The notes under the pieces: model-generated
Databases searched by the model: none
What the model was told of the DNA's origin: nothing
The model's input: the letters and a program-made list of their open reading frames with translations, nothing else
Made by a program: the position numbers and the translations under genes
Shown: piece by piece, positions 1 through 10,635 of the stretch
Layout of the letters: the number at the start of each line of letters is the position of its first letter
Position numbering within the stretch: position 1 is the stretch's first letter
Origin: Schistocephalus solidus
Taxonomy: Eukaryota; Platyhelminthes; Cestoda; Diphyllobothriidea; Diphyllobothriidae
DNA length: 64,000 nt
Direction: 5' to 3'
Assembly (NCBI GenBank): GCA_017591395.1
Contig: WEDG01006506.1
Location: 1-64,000, forward strand

Positions 1-666
1 AAATGTCCGTTGATAAACGCCAGCGGTCTCGAGGAAACTCTAAGACAAAATAAATGGTGACCATTACCTCTTTAGTAGTGCGCCGGTTCTGCTCATTCAT
101 CAGACCTATAACTCGATCCTAGAATCTCTATAATTAAGCCTTTCGAACTAATTAAGCTTTGACAACTACCAAAAGTCAGCATCACCTACCATCTACGCAC
201 AATGCCACTGTCAGGGTGAGGGGCAGACACGGTATCAGTGGCTTTTTAGCTCCATCGTAAACACTTCTGTCGCTATAAGGACATTGCTTTTGTCAAATAG
301 GTAACTGGTCCCTCACCTGTTCGTTTTTTTTCTCTAAATTGTATTCCAGGTCATTTGTAATGTCCATACTCCATTGATTTCATGCGAAAACTTGCATAAT
401 TCAGATGCCCGTTTACTTAATTGCAGCATGTTCTTCTATCAGTGGTTAAGTCAATTGTGCAGAAATTTTCAGAAGGCAGCCCGGACTGATCAGGAGCAAA
501 ACCCTCTTACGGCGGGGGTGTTGGTTTTTATGTAAGAAAAACCCTCTCCATGCGCTTGCCGAGATTTTGGGAGTGATTATGCCGCTCCTTGGCCTTAAAA
601 TCATTGGATATGCCCAAGCGTACTAGAGATGGCGTTGGCTAGCCAAACAGCTGTTTTCCTTTTGCT

Positions 667-1179
667 TTGCGCAAGCTAACCAGTAGCTATCGTCGTCTGA
701 AGCTGATGTTAGTATACGCACATATCTCAAGTGGAATAAAAATGATAAAGAAATACCCATTTAGTTTCCTTGTCCGATTTTGTAGGCAAAAAAATTCGAA
801 AGGTCATCCGTGTGTTGGAATTTTATCGCGAACCGACATGTTTTGTCTAGTGTTAGGTTTATTTATTACCTTCAGTGGATATAATGCCGCTGCCTCTACC
901 AGTAGTTTTCCTTCGGCAGATTTCCTGCTGTTTGTCATTCTTGTGCCTCAACACGAGACGCTTACCATAAAGCCAAACTGGTATCCCGGTGGTGACAGAA
1001 TTATCATTCAAAGTTCGAGGCGGAAAATAAATAAAAGAAAGAGCAGTTCAGGAAATCGCAATTGCATTTTTGTTGAGCAACTGGCGTTAAAAAACGTCGA
1101 TACAAATCTGAAGGGGGTCCAAACGCAAAAACGCCCCAATCACTTGGTTATGAGCGACTTACCAGTCACCAGAACGTAA
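667..1179 (+). other. Open frame in the non-coding block of the repeat, probably not a gene
   Basis: A 170-codon open frame begins at a TTG codon and is kept open in the inverted copy (15,311-15,817, 168 codons), but is broken by frameshifts in copy 3 (22,135-22,565). It contains one hydrophobic stretch around residues 58-95 and a basic C-terminal half. I recognise no domain. The lack of an ATG start, its loss in the third copy and the absence of splice signals argue that it is incidental; it is listed because two copies preserve it. Confidence 0.15.
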
Positions 1180-4150
1180 TATGTGTTAAGTAAACAATAT
1201 TGTTTACAATCGACTTATGCAAAGTGGCTCTTTTTTTCCTTTGATAAATCCCCGTCGGCAGCACTTTGTTTCGTCTGCATTAAGTGTGAAAAACTATCAC
1301 GTATCACCCGCACAGAACAGTGTGCTCTACTATATTCGATGTCAAAAGTAAACTGCAACTTAGTAAAGAAGGGGTACTGCCAGGGTGTGATAGATGCGTA
1401 GAGCACACAATCCGACTTTTTATGATTAAACGGGAAACTTTCTATTCTCATGATCATAATTGCCGCCATCATCAATTCCAATAAAATGAAGCCCTCTGAA
1501 CAGCACAGAAACAACCTGGAAGCGTCGAGGTTTCAATCAACGTATTACTGAGTAAAACAGCAAACATCAATGGTCAACATAAAAGCCGAAACTTAAATGG
1601 AAGACAAAGGACATAGCTAGAGGTATCCTTTGATTCAGCCGAATTAAAAGCCCTGAAAATCGAACAGATGGCGATGGAACGAAGTCCTGTGTTTGCTTGA
1701 GAATGCCAACGCTGGAGTGAATGGCGATCATGGCTGAAGAAAATTACTTATAAACATTCATTTGTAAACTCTTAAGGACGAAAAACTAAGGTAAAAGCCA
1801 GTGCGGCAGATGAGCGCAGGTAGTAAAGCTATACGTGTAAAATCGAACCAAAAATAAGAGTTCAGGGAAATCCATAACGTAAAACTTGACCGAGACACTC
1901 ACCAGTAAAAGTGTTCATGACTAAAAAATCCACGGGATGCAATTTGGTCTTAATTAGAGAACAGCTCTAAAAGCTGTTGTTTACTCAGTTTTCACCTACC
2001 CAGTAATAAAAAGAAAACGGATAGCTGCCAAAAGTTATTTTCAACCGAAGAACACTGCCAAAATATAGACTGAATTCTTGAGCCATCTAGCAGAACGCGT
2101 AAAAGAAAAGGCAAAAACAGTATCTAAAAGGGTGACTAGGGTGAGAGGTGCGGTTAGGAAAAAGAAACAGAAGAAAAATACATTGTAAGAGGAAAAGCAT
2201 TTCATGAATTGAAGAAAGCAAGAGGATGTGTAGGAGAAAAATGGGTATGCATAAAAGTCTCGAAACTACGTTATTTGCGACGTTACTGATAGGAAAAAAA
2301 GAATAAGAAGTTAACGGAATAGAAGAAACTTACCGGCGAGAAATTATAGAACTGCGAACAAGAGAGAATTTTGATGGATAAAACAATGAGGCGAAGTGTA
2401 AGCGTTTGAATTTCATAGAAACATAAATCAGGGATAGGAAAATTAATGGAAAGTGAAAAATGTATGAACAAAAATCTGAGATAAACAACTAGAGGGAGTC
2501 AGGTAGCGCGAGATGAGCAAGGCATGCAAGAAAAGAAAGAAAGTGGGTGGGCCACGGCAACAGGGGAAAGAGGTGAAGGGTTCTGAGAAGAAGAGGCAGC
2601 TAGATGAGCTAGCTGCCGAGGAGCAGCAATAAGAGACGTAACAAGAGGGTTTGGGATACATTTTGGTGGATAACTAGAATAGAAGATGCAGATGACGAGT
2701 GAGCATTGTGGCAAAATTCGTGAAGAAACCCTGGAAAGGCATGCGAAGAATAATGCATAGGAAGATGACGAAGAAGGCGAGGAACATCAGACGTATGAAA
2801 CTTTGGAGACAAAGCATCTGGATAGGAAATGCTAAGGAGAGGAGAAAGAAATTAGACCACAATGAAGTTGGGATTGACGAAAGGAAACGTGCACGATAAA
2901 CATAAGTATGTTGGTTCTTCTGCTCTTCCTTATTCCAATAACTTTCGTAATCTCTCATTTGTCATCCCCTTTCTTATGATCGGCGTCGTTCACTTTTTCA
3001 TTCACCTTCACCTTTATTTCCCTTCTGATCACCTTATCTTATGTTTTTTTTAATGTTTTCCTTTGGTCTTACACGTTTCTTTTATCATCGTGCGTTTTTC
3101 TCCTACCAACATAACCTAACGACTCATATATCGGCTTCTAATCCATTTTTCATTCACATCTCCTCACATCCCCTCATAATCATTAAAGTATGATCTTTAT
3201 ACTTCTGATCATTATTTCCAGCCCTCTCGTCCTTCTGCCCCCGGTAATCCTTGCAGACTCGGTGCTCCCAATGGTTATTTCGCTTTTCCTCTTTTTTTTG
3301 CTATGCATCCTATTCATTTTGCTTCTTTTTCTTCTTCTTCTTATTTGAACCTATACTTTGTCCAGCTCCTCCATTTTCAGCAATTAAACCTCTTATTATT
3401 AAGTTTAATCTCCATTTCGCGGTTCTTCTACGGATCTTTGCAATTAAATCTCTTAATTCTATTTCTCCTCCGAACACTTGTCCTCGTCGTCTTTTTTTCT
3501 AATTCTTAGTGTCCTTCTTCTTCTTCTTCTTCTTCTTCTTTTTCTTCTTCTTATACGACTAATAGTCAGCCTCCCCTCAAAATCATTCCTCTTATTCCCC
3601 TATCCTCATAGTTTTCCCTCAACCTAAAGCATCCTAGCTAGGGGTTGTTGACTTGCTGCATGCCTTCCATACCAAGCACGGAAATTTTATTTCTCAGCTG
3701 CTTCTACGGACTGCATTTTCTTCTCGTGTCCTGACCTATTTATGTGCTTGTACGCGGTCTGTGTGTGTGCGTAGTTGGTAAGTGACGGAAGCACAGCGCT
3801 TTTTAAGTAAAAGAAATGACATAGGTAGCTCATGACTTATACATCATTTTTTTTCAACTAGGGACAGTAACCATTACGTGGTCAAAAGTATGACTGTTTG
3901 ATATTTTCCTATAGCTTTCGTTTGTACTGCAAGAGGATGTTTCAGTCTATATGCCTTGTAATAAATATAGTTCAATTAAGTTCAGTGTAAGTGAAAGTGA
4001 AAGATAGGCAAATGCGTTCTAGCTCCCTATTGGGTACACGGTGGCTAAGTTACATCTTCGATGCATAAGGAAAATTAAAAAAGGGATGGTTTGCATAATT
4101 ACATGCAGAAAAAGAGCAACCTTCGGCTAATCGAAAAGAGTATCAATAAA
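1180..4150. other. Non-coding, strand-skewed block of the 5.9-kb unit
   Basis: No convincing gene. From about 2,100 to 2,880 the plus strand is purine-rich; from about 3,000 to 3,620 it is pyrimidine-rich, ending in a (TTC)n microsatellite. A short ATG frame at 2,513-2,632 (39 codons, very rich in Lys/Glu/Gln) and a purine-rich frame at about 2,691-2,840 with several stops look faintly protein-like but may only reflect base composition. The same block is at 12,345-15,300 (reversed) and 22,640-25,685. Confidence 0.6.
3290..3552. repeat. TTC/GAA microsatellite-rich tract (copy 1)
   Basis: Pyrimidine tract with runs of CTT/TTC, the longest at about 3,511-3,551. Repeat number differs slightly among the three copies of the large unit (12,950-13,200 and 24,838-25,092), as expected for replication slippage. 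Confidence 0.85.
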
Positions 4151-4153
4151 TGG

Positions 4154-5851
4154 CTACTTGAATATTATAAGTAGTGTGTTTACATGCAATTGTAGGTTAA
4201 TAAACTGCTGCTGGTGAGTGAGAGGATTGATTTTAGTAAGCATATGCGATGAATTTGGTATAGAAAATCCGTAAAACCGTACTCGAATATAGCAAGTAGT
4301 ATTATTACAATAAGAATTCGTTTCATCTAATACAAGACTAAATTGTTCGGGTGCTATCATAGTGGAAAATGCTATAACGATCTAGTTTCTTCTTAACAAC
4401 CTTAACTGAAGCAGAAATAACAACATCCATAAGCAGAGCATTCCAGGAATCGACCACGCGGTGTGAGAAGAAGCACTTTTGTGTATCCATTCTGGCCCAA
4501 GTCACACGTCGTTTGAATGGATGACCTCTCAAGTTCGTGGTTGTTGCTAACTGGAAGAAATCTCCAGGTGCGAGGCACCGGTCCCGACCGCGCATGATAT
4601 GGAATGCTTGTATAGGGTCAACCTGTAGCTGCATATAACCCAAGGGCAAAAGCTCAAGATAAGAGAATCGTGTTTCATAGGGTTATGAGTCCTGTCCAGT
4701 AACAAGTTTGGTTGCAGTCCTTGGAAACTTTTTCCCGGATTTGAGGTCCATAGCGGTCCAGGGACTTTATGCTTGGATAGCGAACTCAGTTGTTGTCGCG
4801 CAAAGGTTCGAATGACTTTAGCAAAACTGTCCTCATCCAAGACAGAGAAAGCCCGCTTGACAACGTACAGAACAGATATTGCAATACAGCGAGGGTTAAA
4901 GCGAGGACGTGTTCCACATTCCCAAGTCCTTATACGTGTTCACTTCTCGCAGCGGTATACCATTCAGGCAGTAATCCATGGGGCTAAGAGTGCTGAGTCT
5001 GCCGAATCGTAGAATAGCCGATATGCGCTCATTGAACGGCAAAAGCCACTTCGTTGACCATTGTTGAATTCGGCTATAGTTCTTCTGCAAATGCTCTACG
5101 TCAGCTACAGTTCCGATGACGCTCCATAGCGTAATATCATCCATAAACATGGTGACATCACAATCCAGTCAATTGACACAGTCTTTGACGTTTATACTGA
5201 GGAGAGAAAGGCCAAGAACGCAGCCCTGGGGAACACCACTTTCTACCGCAACCTCCAGCAACTGCTGGTCACCGACATGGACATTTTGAGAGCGGTCAAA
5301 TAGTAAGCTTTGGATCCATTTCAGGAGATTTCCCATAACGCCTGCTTGGCTGAGTTTGTGCAGGAGTCCCTGATGTGGAACACTTTCGAATGCCTTCTTA
5401 AAAGTCAATATAGGCTCCTTGCAGCGCATTTCCATCATCAACTTCCATGTCCAACGTACCAAACAAAAGAGCAAGCTCGTCACGCAAAACCAACCTCTTC
5501 GGAACCCACGCTGCGCATCGAATAATGGTTTATGCTGTTCTAAGGAGTGAATTAGCTCTCGCTTAGTTATCTTTCTAGGATTTTGCAGAAAATCGAGGAG
5601 AGACAATTTTGTCTGTAGTTATTTGAGAAGACCTTGCTGCCCCCTTTATAAAGCTGTTATGATAAGTGCAGATTTCCAATCAGCGGGTAAACTTGCGGCT
5701 TCTATCGAGGCTTGGAAAATCATGGATAACGGTTTGACTATTTCCACAGCCAGCTCTTTAAGTAACTTTGGTGGTATGTCATCTGGGCCCGGTGATTTTG
5801 AGTCACTCCACGCCCAAAGTTGCTTCGTCAAAAGATACAGCCTTGCTTATT
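4154..5851 (-). mobile_element. CR1-like LINE (A), reverse transcriptase fragment, copy 1
   Basis: Broken minus-strand frames read in order as a non-LTR reverse transcriptase. They begin with SKSPGPDDIPPKLLKELA (about 5,800), followed by SLPADWKSALI, DAQRGFRRG, a FKKAFESVPHQGLLHKL segment, GVPQGCVLG, the catalytic box as FMDDITLWSV (about 5,150) and a C-terminal region ending near 4,154. Known non-LTR retrotransposon RTs have this motif order with F/Y-x-DD as the active site. Several frameshifts and stops (for example at the CVN stop before the FMDD segment) make it a dead copy. The 5' half (endonuclease, ORF1) is missing: at 5,853 the sequence switches to Penelope-derived DNA. Confidence 0.85.
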
Positions 5852-5854
5852 GAG

Positions 5855-6545
5855 AATTTTTCTGATATAAACCACTACACATACTGAAAACAACACCTTG
5901 AATTTCGGGGAGTAAAGCTCCCAGCCTGAATGACCAGCGCAAAGTATATTGTTCAATTACGAAGCACTTAGTGGACGCTGGCCATACGGTGGGCTCAATG
6001 AATGCATTTAAGGTCGCAATTTGGGCGAAAACCAGGCATCTCCTGCGCTCTCCCGGGACCGCTGCAATACAGAGCGGAAAACCAGAATTCTGTAAGCATC
6101 TGGATCATGTGAGCAACCTCGCATTGCGTGGTGAGGATCAATAACAGAGGAAACTCCATTCTTCCTGCCTTACTCTCACTCCCCACCCGCATGACTAACT
6201 GCTGTCCCACGCGCTGCAGTTTCGATCACACTTTATAAGTTTTTACTGTAATCCGAATCGGCTTGCTTAGTAGACTTCCCCTGCCCCCTTTCCCCACACC
6301 ATGTGCACCCGCATATCATTTCATTGATTAATCTACACATAATACTTCACCGATCTAGGCTGACGTATAGCTGTGTAGTTAACTTTGGCTTATTAATAGG
6401 TATTGACCATAAACAGTTAAATACGGGGGTCACGAAATTGCATGACATCATTAAATTCTGCTTATTGTTTCGTCTGTGTCTTGTTCTGCAATCGTCCAAA
6501 AAGGTTTCTGATATGTCACTGCGCGTACTAAAAAGAACACGCTGA
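5855..6545 (+). mobile_element. Penelope-like element C, C-terminal tail plus downstream repeat (left arm)
   Basis: Immediately after the LINE break. The plus strand around 5,955-6,140 reads HLVDAGHTV, AFKVAIW, AIQSGKPEF and LDHVSNLAL, a degraded version of the GIY-YIG endonuclease C-terminus of Penelope-like elements (HLxxxGHxVD, AEAxAIRxxKP, NLALPW). The following 400 bp (ATAATACTTCACCGATC..., AGGTATTGACCATA...) have no coding sense but travel with it: the same composite occurs at 9,935-10,630 (reversed) and 35,785-36,490. Confidence 0.6.
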
Positions 6546-6779
6546 TTTTCAGGGATTCAAGCCCCTGGCTAGCATGACCAGCCTATGTTATTCCAATCGG
6601 TGAATGGAACCGGATTCCGCATGCGTTACCATGCAAAAAAGCATTTCGTATAGGAAAAGCATGTGTTTCACATGAACTATCATCACAGAGGCCTCTTAAA
6701 ATCATTCTTGAAAATGATGTTCAGGCTTCACACCTCCTACAATGGAACATGGCTCTGCGTAGCTCACATCCGAATGTTT

Positions 6780-7680
6780 ATTTCAGCTTGAGTACGAACT
6801 GACGGAAAGACACAAAATGAGGATGCTGAGAACCGGACTGAAGAAGAGAACAGACACGGGGAAAAATGGCTCCGAAATAAGGATGGCGAAGTAAAAGTGA
6901 TGAAGAGGTCTTTCGTGTGGCAGTTCCTTTACATAAGCAAAGCTGATACTCACCGAGACAAAATACGCCAAATACAAAGTACTGCACAAAAATCGTACAA
7001 CAAAGGGAAGGTGCTCTGGAACTCGGTTGAAAACCACTCATCAGACATCAGCCTGGGCGGGATGGACTCCAAATCGTTTCGGGCAGCACTGACAGAATTT
7101 AACATTCAATCCAACCAAATGAACAGATGTCTATATAGAGGAGTTACCCAAACTAAATTGAGATGTTTGTACACCAATGCTCAAAGTTTCCTTTTGAAAA
7201 TAGACTAACTCAAGGCATTAGTCTGAGACCAAAACCCTAATGTCTTTGCCATCACGGAAACGTTGCTCAAAGCCAGAATCACGGATACTGAGGTTTCGAG
7301 AGACGGATACCAGCACTTTCACAGAGACCGTGAAAATAGACAGGGACGTTTAGAGGCCGTATACGTAATGACAGGAGTCTCGGCAGTCGAACGAGCGAAT
7401 GCCCTCTTACTTGATAAAGTTAAAAAATTGATTGCTCACAAAATCTAAAATTCTTGACGATTTACAGACCACGAAACATTCGAAAAGCAGCTGATGCGTC
7501 ACTCCTTCATTTTGTCAAGGAAGTAACAAGTCACCAGGAGGTGCTTATTGCTGGAGCTTTCAATGCACCTACAGTAGACTGGGTAAACTTGACAGTTGAC
7601 GGTGCACCTACTTCCTTCGGCCGCAAGCTAATGGATCTCACTCTCTCAAGTTCTCTAAGAGCTTCGAGACTGCTAGCAGT
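6780..7680 (+). mobile_element. CR1-like LINE (B), endonuclease fragment (left arm)
   Basis: Plus-strand frames read TKLRCLYTNAQSFLLKID (7,157-7,205), then DQNPNVFAITETLLKA (about 7,230-7,275), EVSRDGYQHFHRDRENRQ, IYRPRNIRKAAD (7,457) and EVLIAGAFNAPTVDW (about 7,540-7,584), the recognisable N-terminal to middle part of a LINE endonuclease. A canonical enzyme has TETW and GDFN; here the W is L and the D of GDFN is A, so catalytic residues are lost. The region 6,897-7,130 upstream reads as ORF1-endonuclease linker. The palindrome symmetry ends at 7,543, but this LINE continues to about 7,655 on the left side only. Confidence 0.7.
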
Positions 7681-7684
7681 GTAT

Positions 7685-8852
7685 TTATTGGCCTAAGGTC
7701 GTCAAATGACGTAGGTAAGCCGTGTTTGGATACAGGCAGTATGTGCAGCTTCCTCCGCTTCGGCCCTTATGTCGATCGTTACGAATAAAATCGTACCCTA
7801 GTATATTTAGTTCAGGGTCGGATACACAGGGCGTTGCCCATGTCTCTGTTGTAATTACAATGTCGGGGCGGTTGATGAAAACCAGAGTCTGGAGCAAGGC
7901 ATCTTATTAAGCAGAGATCTGGCATTAAAGACGAATAATTTAAGTGGGCACGTTTTTGGTTTCTGAAAAGGGACAGTGAAATGCTCTTTTCACTTGAACT
8001 ATTTGTCCGTTTCTTATTTGGAGACGTGCCTCGCCATTGGTCTTTCGTGTTTCCAGTTCTATTATTAACTGTCTCATTTTCATTCGCTTTTTCAGCCCGT
8101 ATTCCAGTTGAAAAAAACTTCAGAATGCAGGCCCAGTAGGATTGCTTTTCTCTGTAGCAGGAGCTGTGCCTGTGCTGCGTTTTCCAAGATGATTTTAATA
8201 GGTATTGGACGAGGATTTGAATCGGTTGCTGACAGAGCCTTCCCTGTTCTATGTGCTTTGAGAATGTGGATGGACTCGCGGTCCGTTAGCAACGTTTATG
8301 AATACAATTGAACGAGATCCAAATCATGTTTAACTGGCTCCTTTGGAATTATTTATGCTGACTCTGGGATGCTTTCTATGACTTAATTATGTTTTCAGCT
8401 CAATCGAGCGCCCGTTTTTAACTCAGATCTTTCAACTAAACGAGTACTTGCCACCAGTTCACTTGGTCCGATAGGTCCAGATGTACCGGGTTATGGGCAG
8501 GCTGGAGCAAAATCCGTGAACGACTTGGTCTTCTAAGACCTTTTCCTCTTTGGCTTTACGAACTCAGAAACCTCTTCAACATCACATTTTGTTGCAACGT
8601 CCAGCAGCGATGTAGCGCTGGGTTGTAAAGCCAGATTATTGCTAATGTTGCCTGAGCTATGTGTTGGTGGTTTGGAGCAAGGAAAAGATGTGGCTCCCTT
8701 TCGAAGTAGCGAAACGTCCTTTGGTTTACTGATTCGATAAACGCGGTATCTTTTATATGAGTATTAGGTATGCTTGAAGAGGCTATATGTGCATACGAAT
8801 TTTGCTTTGCGGTAGGTTTTGTACCGACAGGACTTCTTAAGCACGTCGGCAA
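7685..8852 (-). mobile_element. CR1-like LINE (C), ORF1 end and endonuclease start, in the palindrome spacer
   Basis: A different LINE occupies the spacer. On the minus strand, frames at 8,292-8,092 (SNPRPIPIKIILENAAQAQL, a basic ORF1 C-terminal module) run into KKRMKMRQLIIELETRKT and RLQIRNGQIVQVKRAF (about 8,095-7,960), then a stop. After about 20 nt an endonuclease begins with FVFNARSLLNKM and, in another frame, RPDIVITTETW, LGYDFIRNDRHKGRSGG (7,890-7,750). This is the standard ORF1-endonuclease junction. The frame at 8,852-8,556 may be more N-terminal ORF1. It has no counterpart elsewhere in the window and breaks the symmetry between the arms. Confidence 0.65.
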
Positions 8853-8934
8853 GACGTAGCTTTTTAGTTATCTACTTCTTCCTTAAATTTATTAGTTATT
8901 AATTTTTTATTTATTGCCAGTTAACAGGCAAGGT

Positions 8935-9700
8935 CACCTCCTGGTGACTTGTTACTTCCTTGACAAAATGAAGGAGTGACGCATCAGCTGCTTTTTCGAA
9001 TGTTTCGTGGTCTGTAAATCGTCAAGAATTTTAGATTTGTGAGCAATCAATTTTTAACTTTGTATCAAGTAAGAGGGCATTCGCTCGTTCGACTGCCGAG
9101 ACTCCTGTCATTACGTATACGGCCTCTAAACGTCCCTGTCTATTTTCACGGTCTCTGTGAAAGTGCTGGTATCCGTCTCTCGAAACCTCAGTATCCGTGA
9201 TTCTGGCTTTGAGCAACGTTTCCGTGATGGCAAAAGACATTAGGGTTTTGGTCTCAGACTAATGCCTTGAGTTAGTCTATTTTTCAAAAGGAAACTTTGA
9301 GCATTGGTGTACAAACATCTCAATTTAGTTTTGGGTAACTCCCTCTATATAGACATCTGTTCATTTGGTTGGATTGAATGTTAAATTCTGTCAGTGCTGC
9401 CCGAAACGATTTGGAGTCCATCCCGCCCAGGCTGATGTCTGATGAGTGGTTTTTCAACCGAGTTCCAGAGCACCTTCCCTTTGTTGTACGATTTTTGTGC
9501 AGTACTTTGTATTTGGCGTATTTTTGTCTCGGTGAGTATCAGCTTTAGCTTATGTAAAGGAACTGCCACACGAAAGACCTCTTCATCACTTTTTACTTCG
9601 CCATCCTTATTTCAGGCCATTTTTCCCCGTGTCTGTTCCCTTCTTCAGTCCGGTTCTCAGCATCCTCATTTTGTATCTTTCCGTCAGTTCGTACTCAAGC
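8935..9700 (-). mobile_element. CR1-like LINE (B), endonuclease fragment (right arm)
   Basis: Mirror copy of LINE B on the minus strand, including SFAITETLLKARITDTEVS (about 9,240-9,185) and the linker up to about 9,570. It stops at 8,935 within the TSHQEV segment, exactly at the inner edge of the palindrome, and is followed by AT-rich sequence. Confidence 0.7.
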
Positions 9701-9934
9701 TGAAAAATAAACATTCGGATGTGAGGCTACGCAGAGCCATGTTCCATTGTAGGAGGTGTGAAGCCTGAACATCATTTTTCAAGAATGATTTTAAGAGGCC
9801 TCTGTGATGATAGTTCATGTGAAACACATGCTTTTCCTATACGAAATGCTTTTTTGCATGGTAACGCATGCGGAATCCGGTTCCATTCACCGATTGGAAT
9901 AACATAGGCTGGTCATGCTAGCCAGGGGCTTGAA

Positions 9935-10632
9935 TCCCTGAAAATCAGCGTGTTCTTTTTAGTACGCGCAGTGACATATCAGAAACCTTTTGGACGATTG
10001 CAGAACAAGACACAGACGAACAATAAGCAGAATTTAATGATGTCATGCAATTTCGTGACCCCTGCATTTAACTGTTTTGATGGTCAATACCTATTAATAA
10101 GCCAAAGTTAACTACACAGCTATACGTCAGCCTAGATCGGTGAAGCATTATGTGTAGATTAATCAATGAAATGATATGCGGGTGCACAGTGTGGGGAAAG
10201 GGGGCAGGGGAAGTCTACTAAGCAAGCTCGATTCGGATTACAGTAAAACTTATAGAAGTGTGATCGAAACTGCAGCGCGTGGGACAGCAGTTACGTCATG
10301 CGGGTGAGTAAGGCAGGAAGAATGGAGTTTCCTCTGTTATTGATCCTCACCACGCAATGCGAGGTTGCTCACATGATCCAGATGCTTACAGAATTCTGGT
10401 TTTCCGCTCCTGTATTGCAGCGGTCCCGGGAGAGCGCAGGAGATGCCTGGTTTTTCGCCCAAACTGCGACCTTAAATGCATTCATTTGAGCCCACCGTAT
10501 GGCCAGCGTCCACTAAGTGCTTCGTAATTGAACAATATACTTTGCGCTGGTCATTCAGGCTGGGAGCTTTACTCCCCGAAATTCAAAGGTGTTGTTTTCA
10601 GTATGTGTAGTGGTTTATATCAGAAAAAAATT
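9935..10632 (-). mobile_element. Penelope-like element C tail (right arm)
   Basis: Reverse-complement counterpart of 5,855-6,545 in the right palindrome arm. It carries the same degraded GIY-YIG tail (10,500 to 10,335 on the minus strand) and the same non-coding trailer. Confidence 0.6.
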
Positions 10633-10635
10633 CTC

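Larger units (their letters stand above)
1..5853 (+). repeat. 5.9-kb segmental repeat, copy 1 (left end cut by window)
   Basis: First of three near-identical copies (others 10,634-16,518 reversed and 21,435-27,385 direct). It contains about 4 kb without recognisable genes followed by the 3' half of a CR1-like LINE on the minus strand. The shared sequence ends at 5,853, inside the LINE reverse-transcriptase region; beyond it copies 1 and 2 continue together into a Penelope tail while copy 3 continues into the rest of the LINE. Between roughly 1,740 and 2,300 this copy carries an extra base in many homopolymer runs compared with the other two, a pattern typical of uncorrected long-read sequence. 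Confidence 0.9.

Noticed and set aside
2443..2958. Several overlapping Ser/Pro/Leu-rich minus-strand open frames, repeated in all three copies
   Set aside because: They are the complement of a purine-rich tract; low stop frequency is explained by base composition and there is no motif or splice signal.
3251..3509. Phe/Ser/Leu-rich frames over the TTC microsatellite
   Set aside because: Low-complexity translation of a simple repeat.
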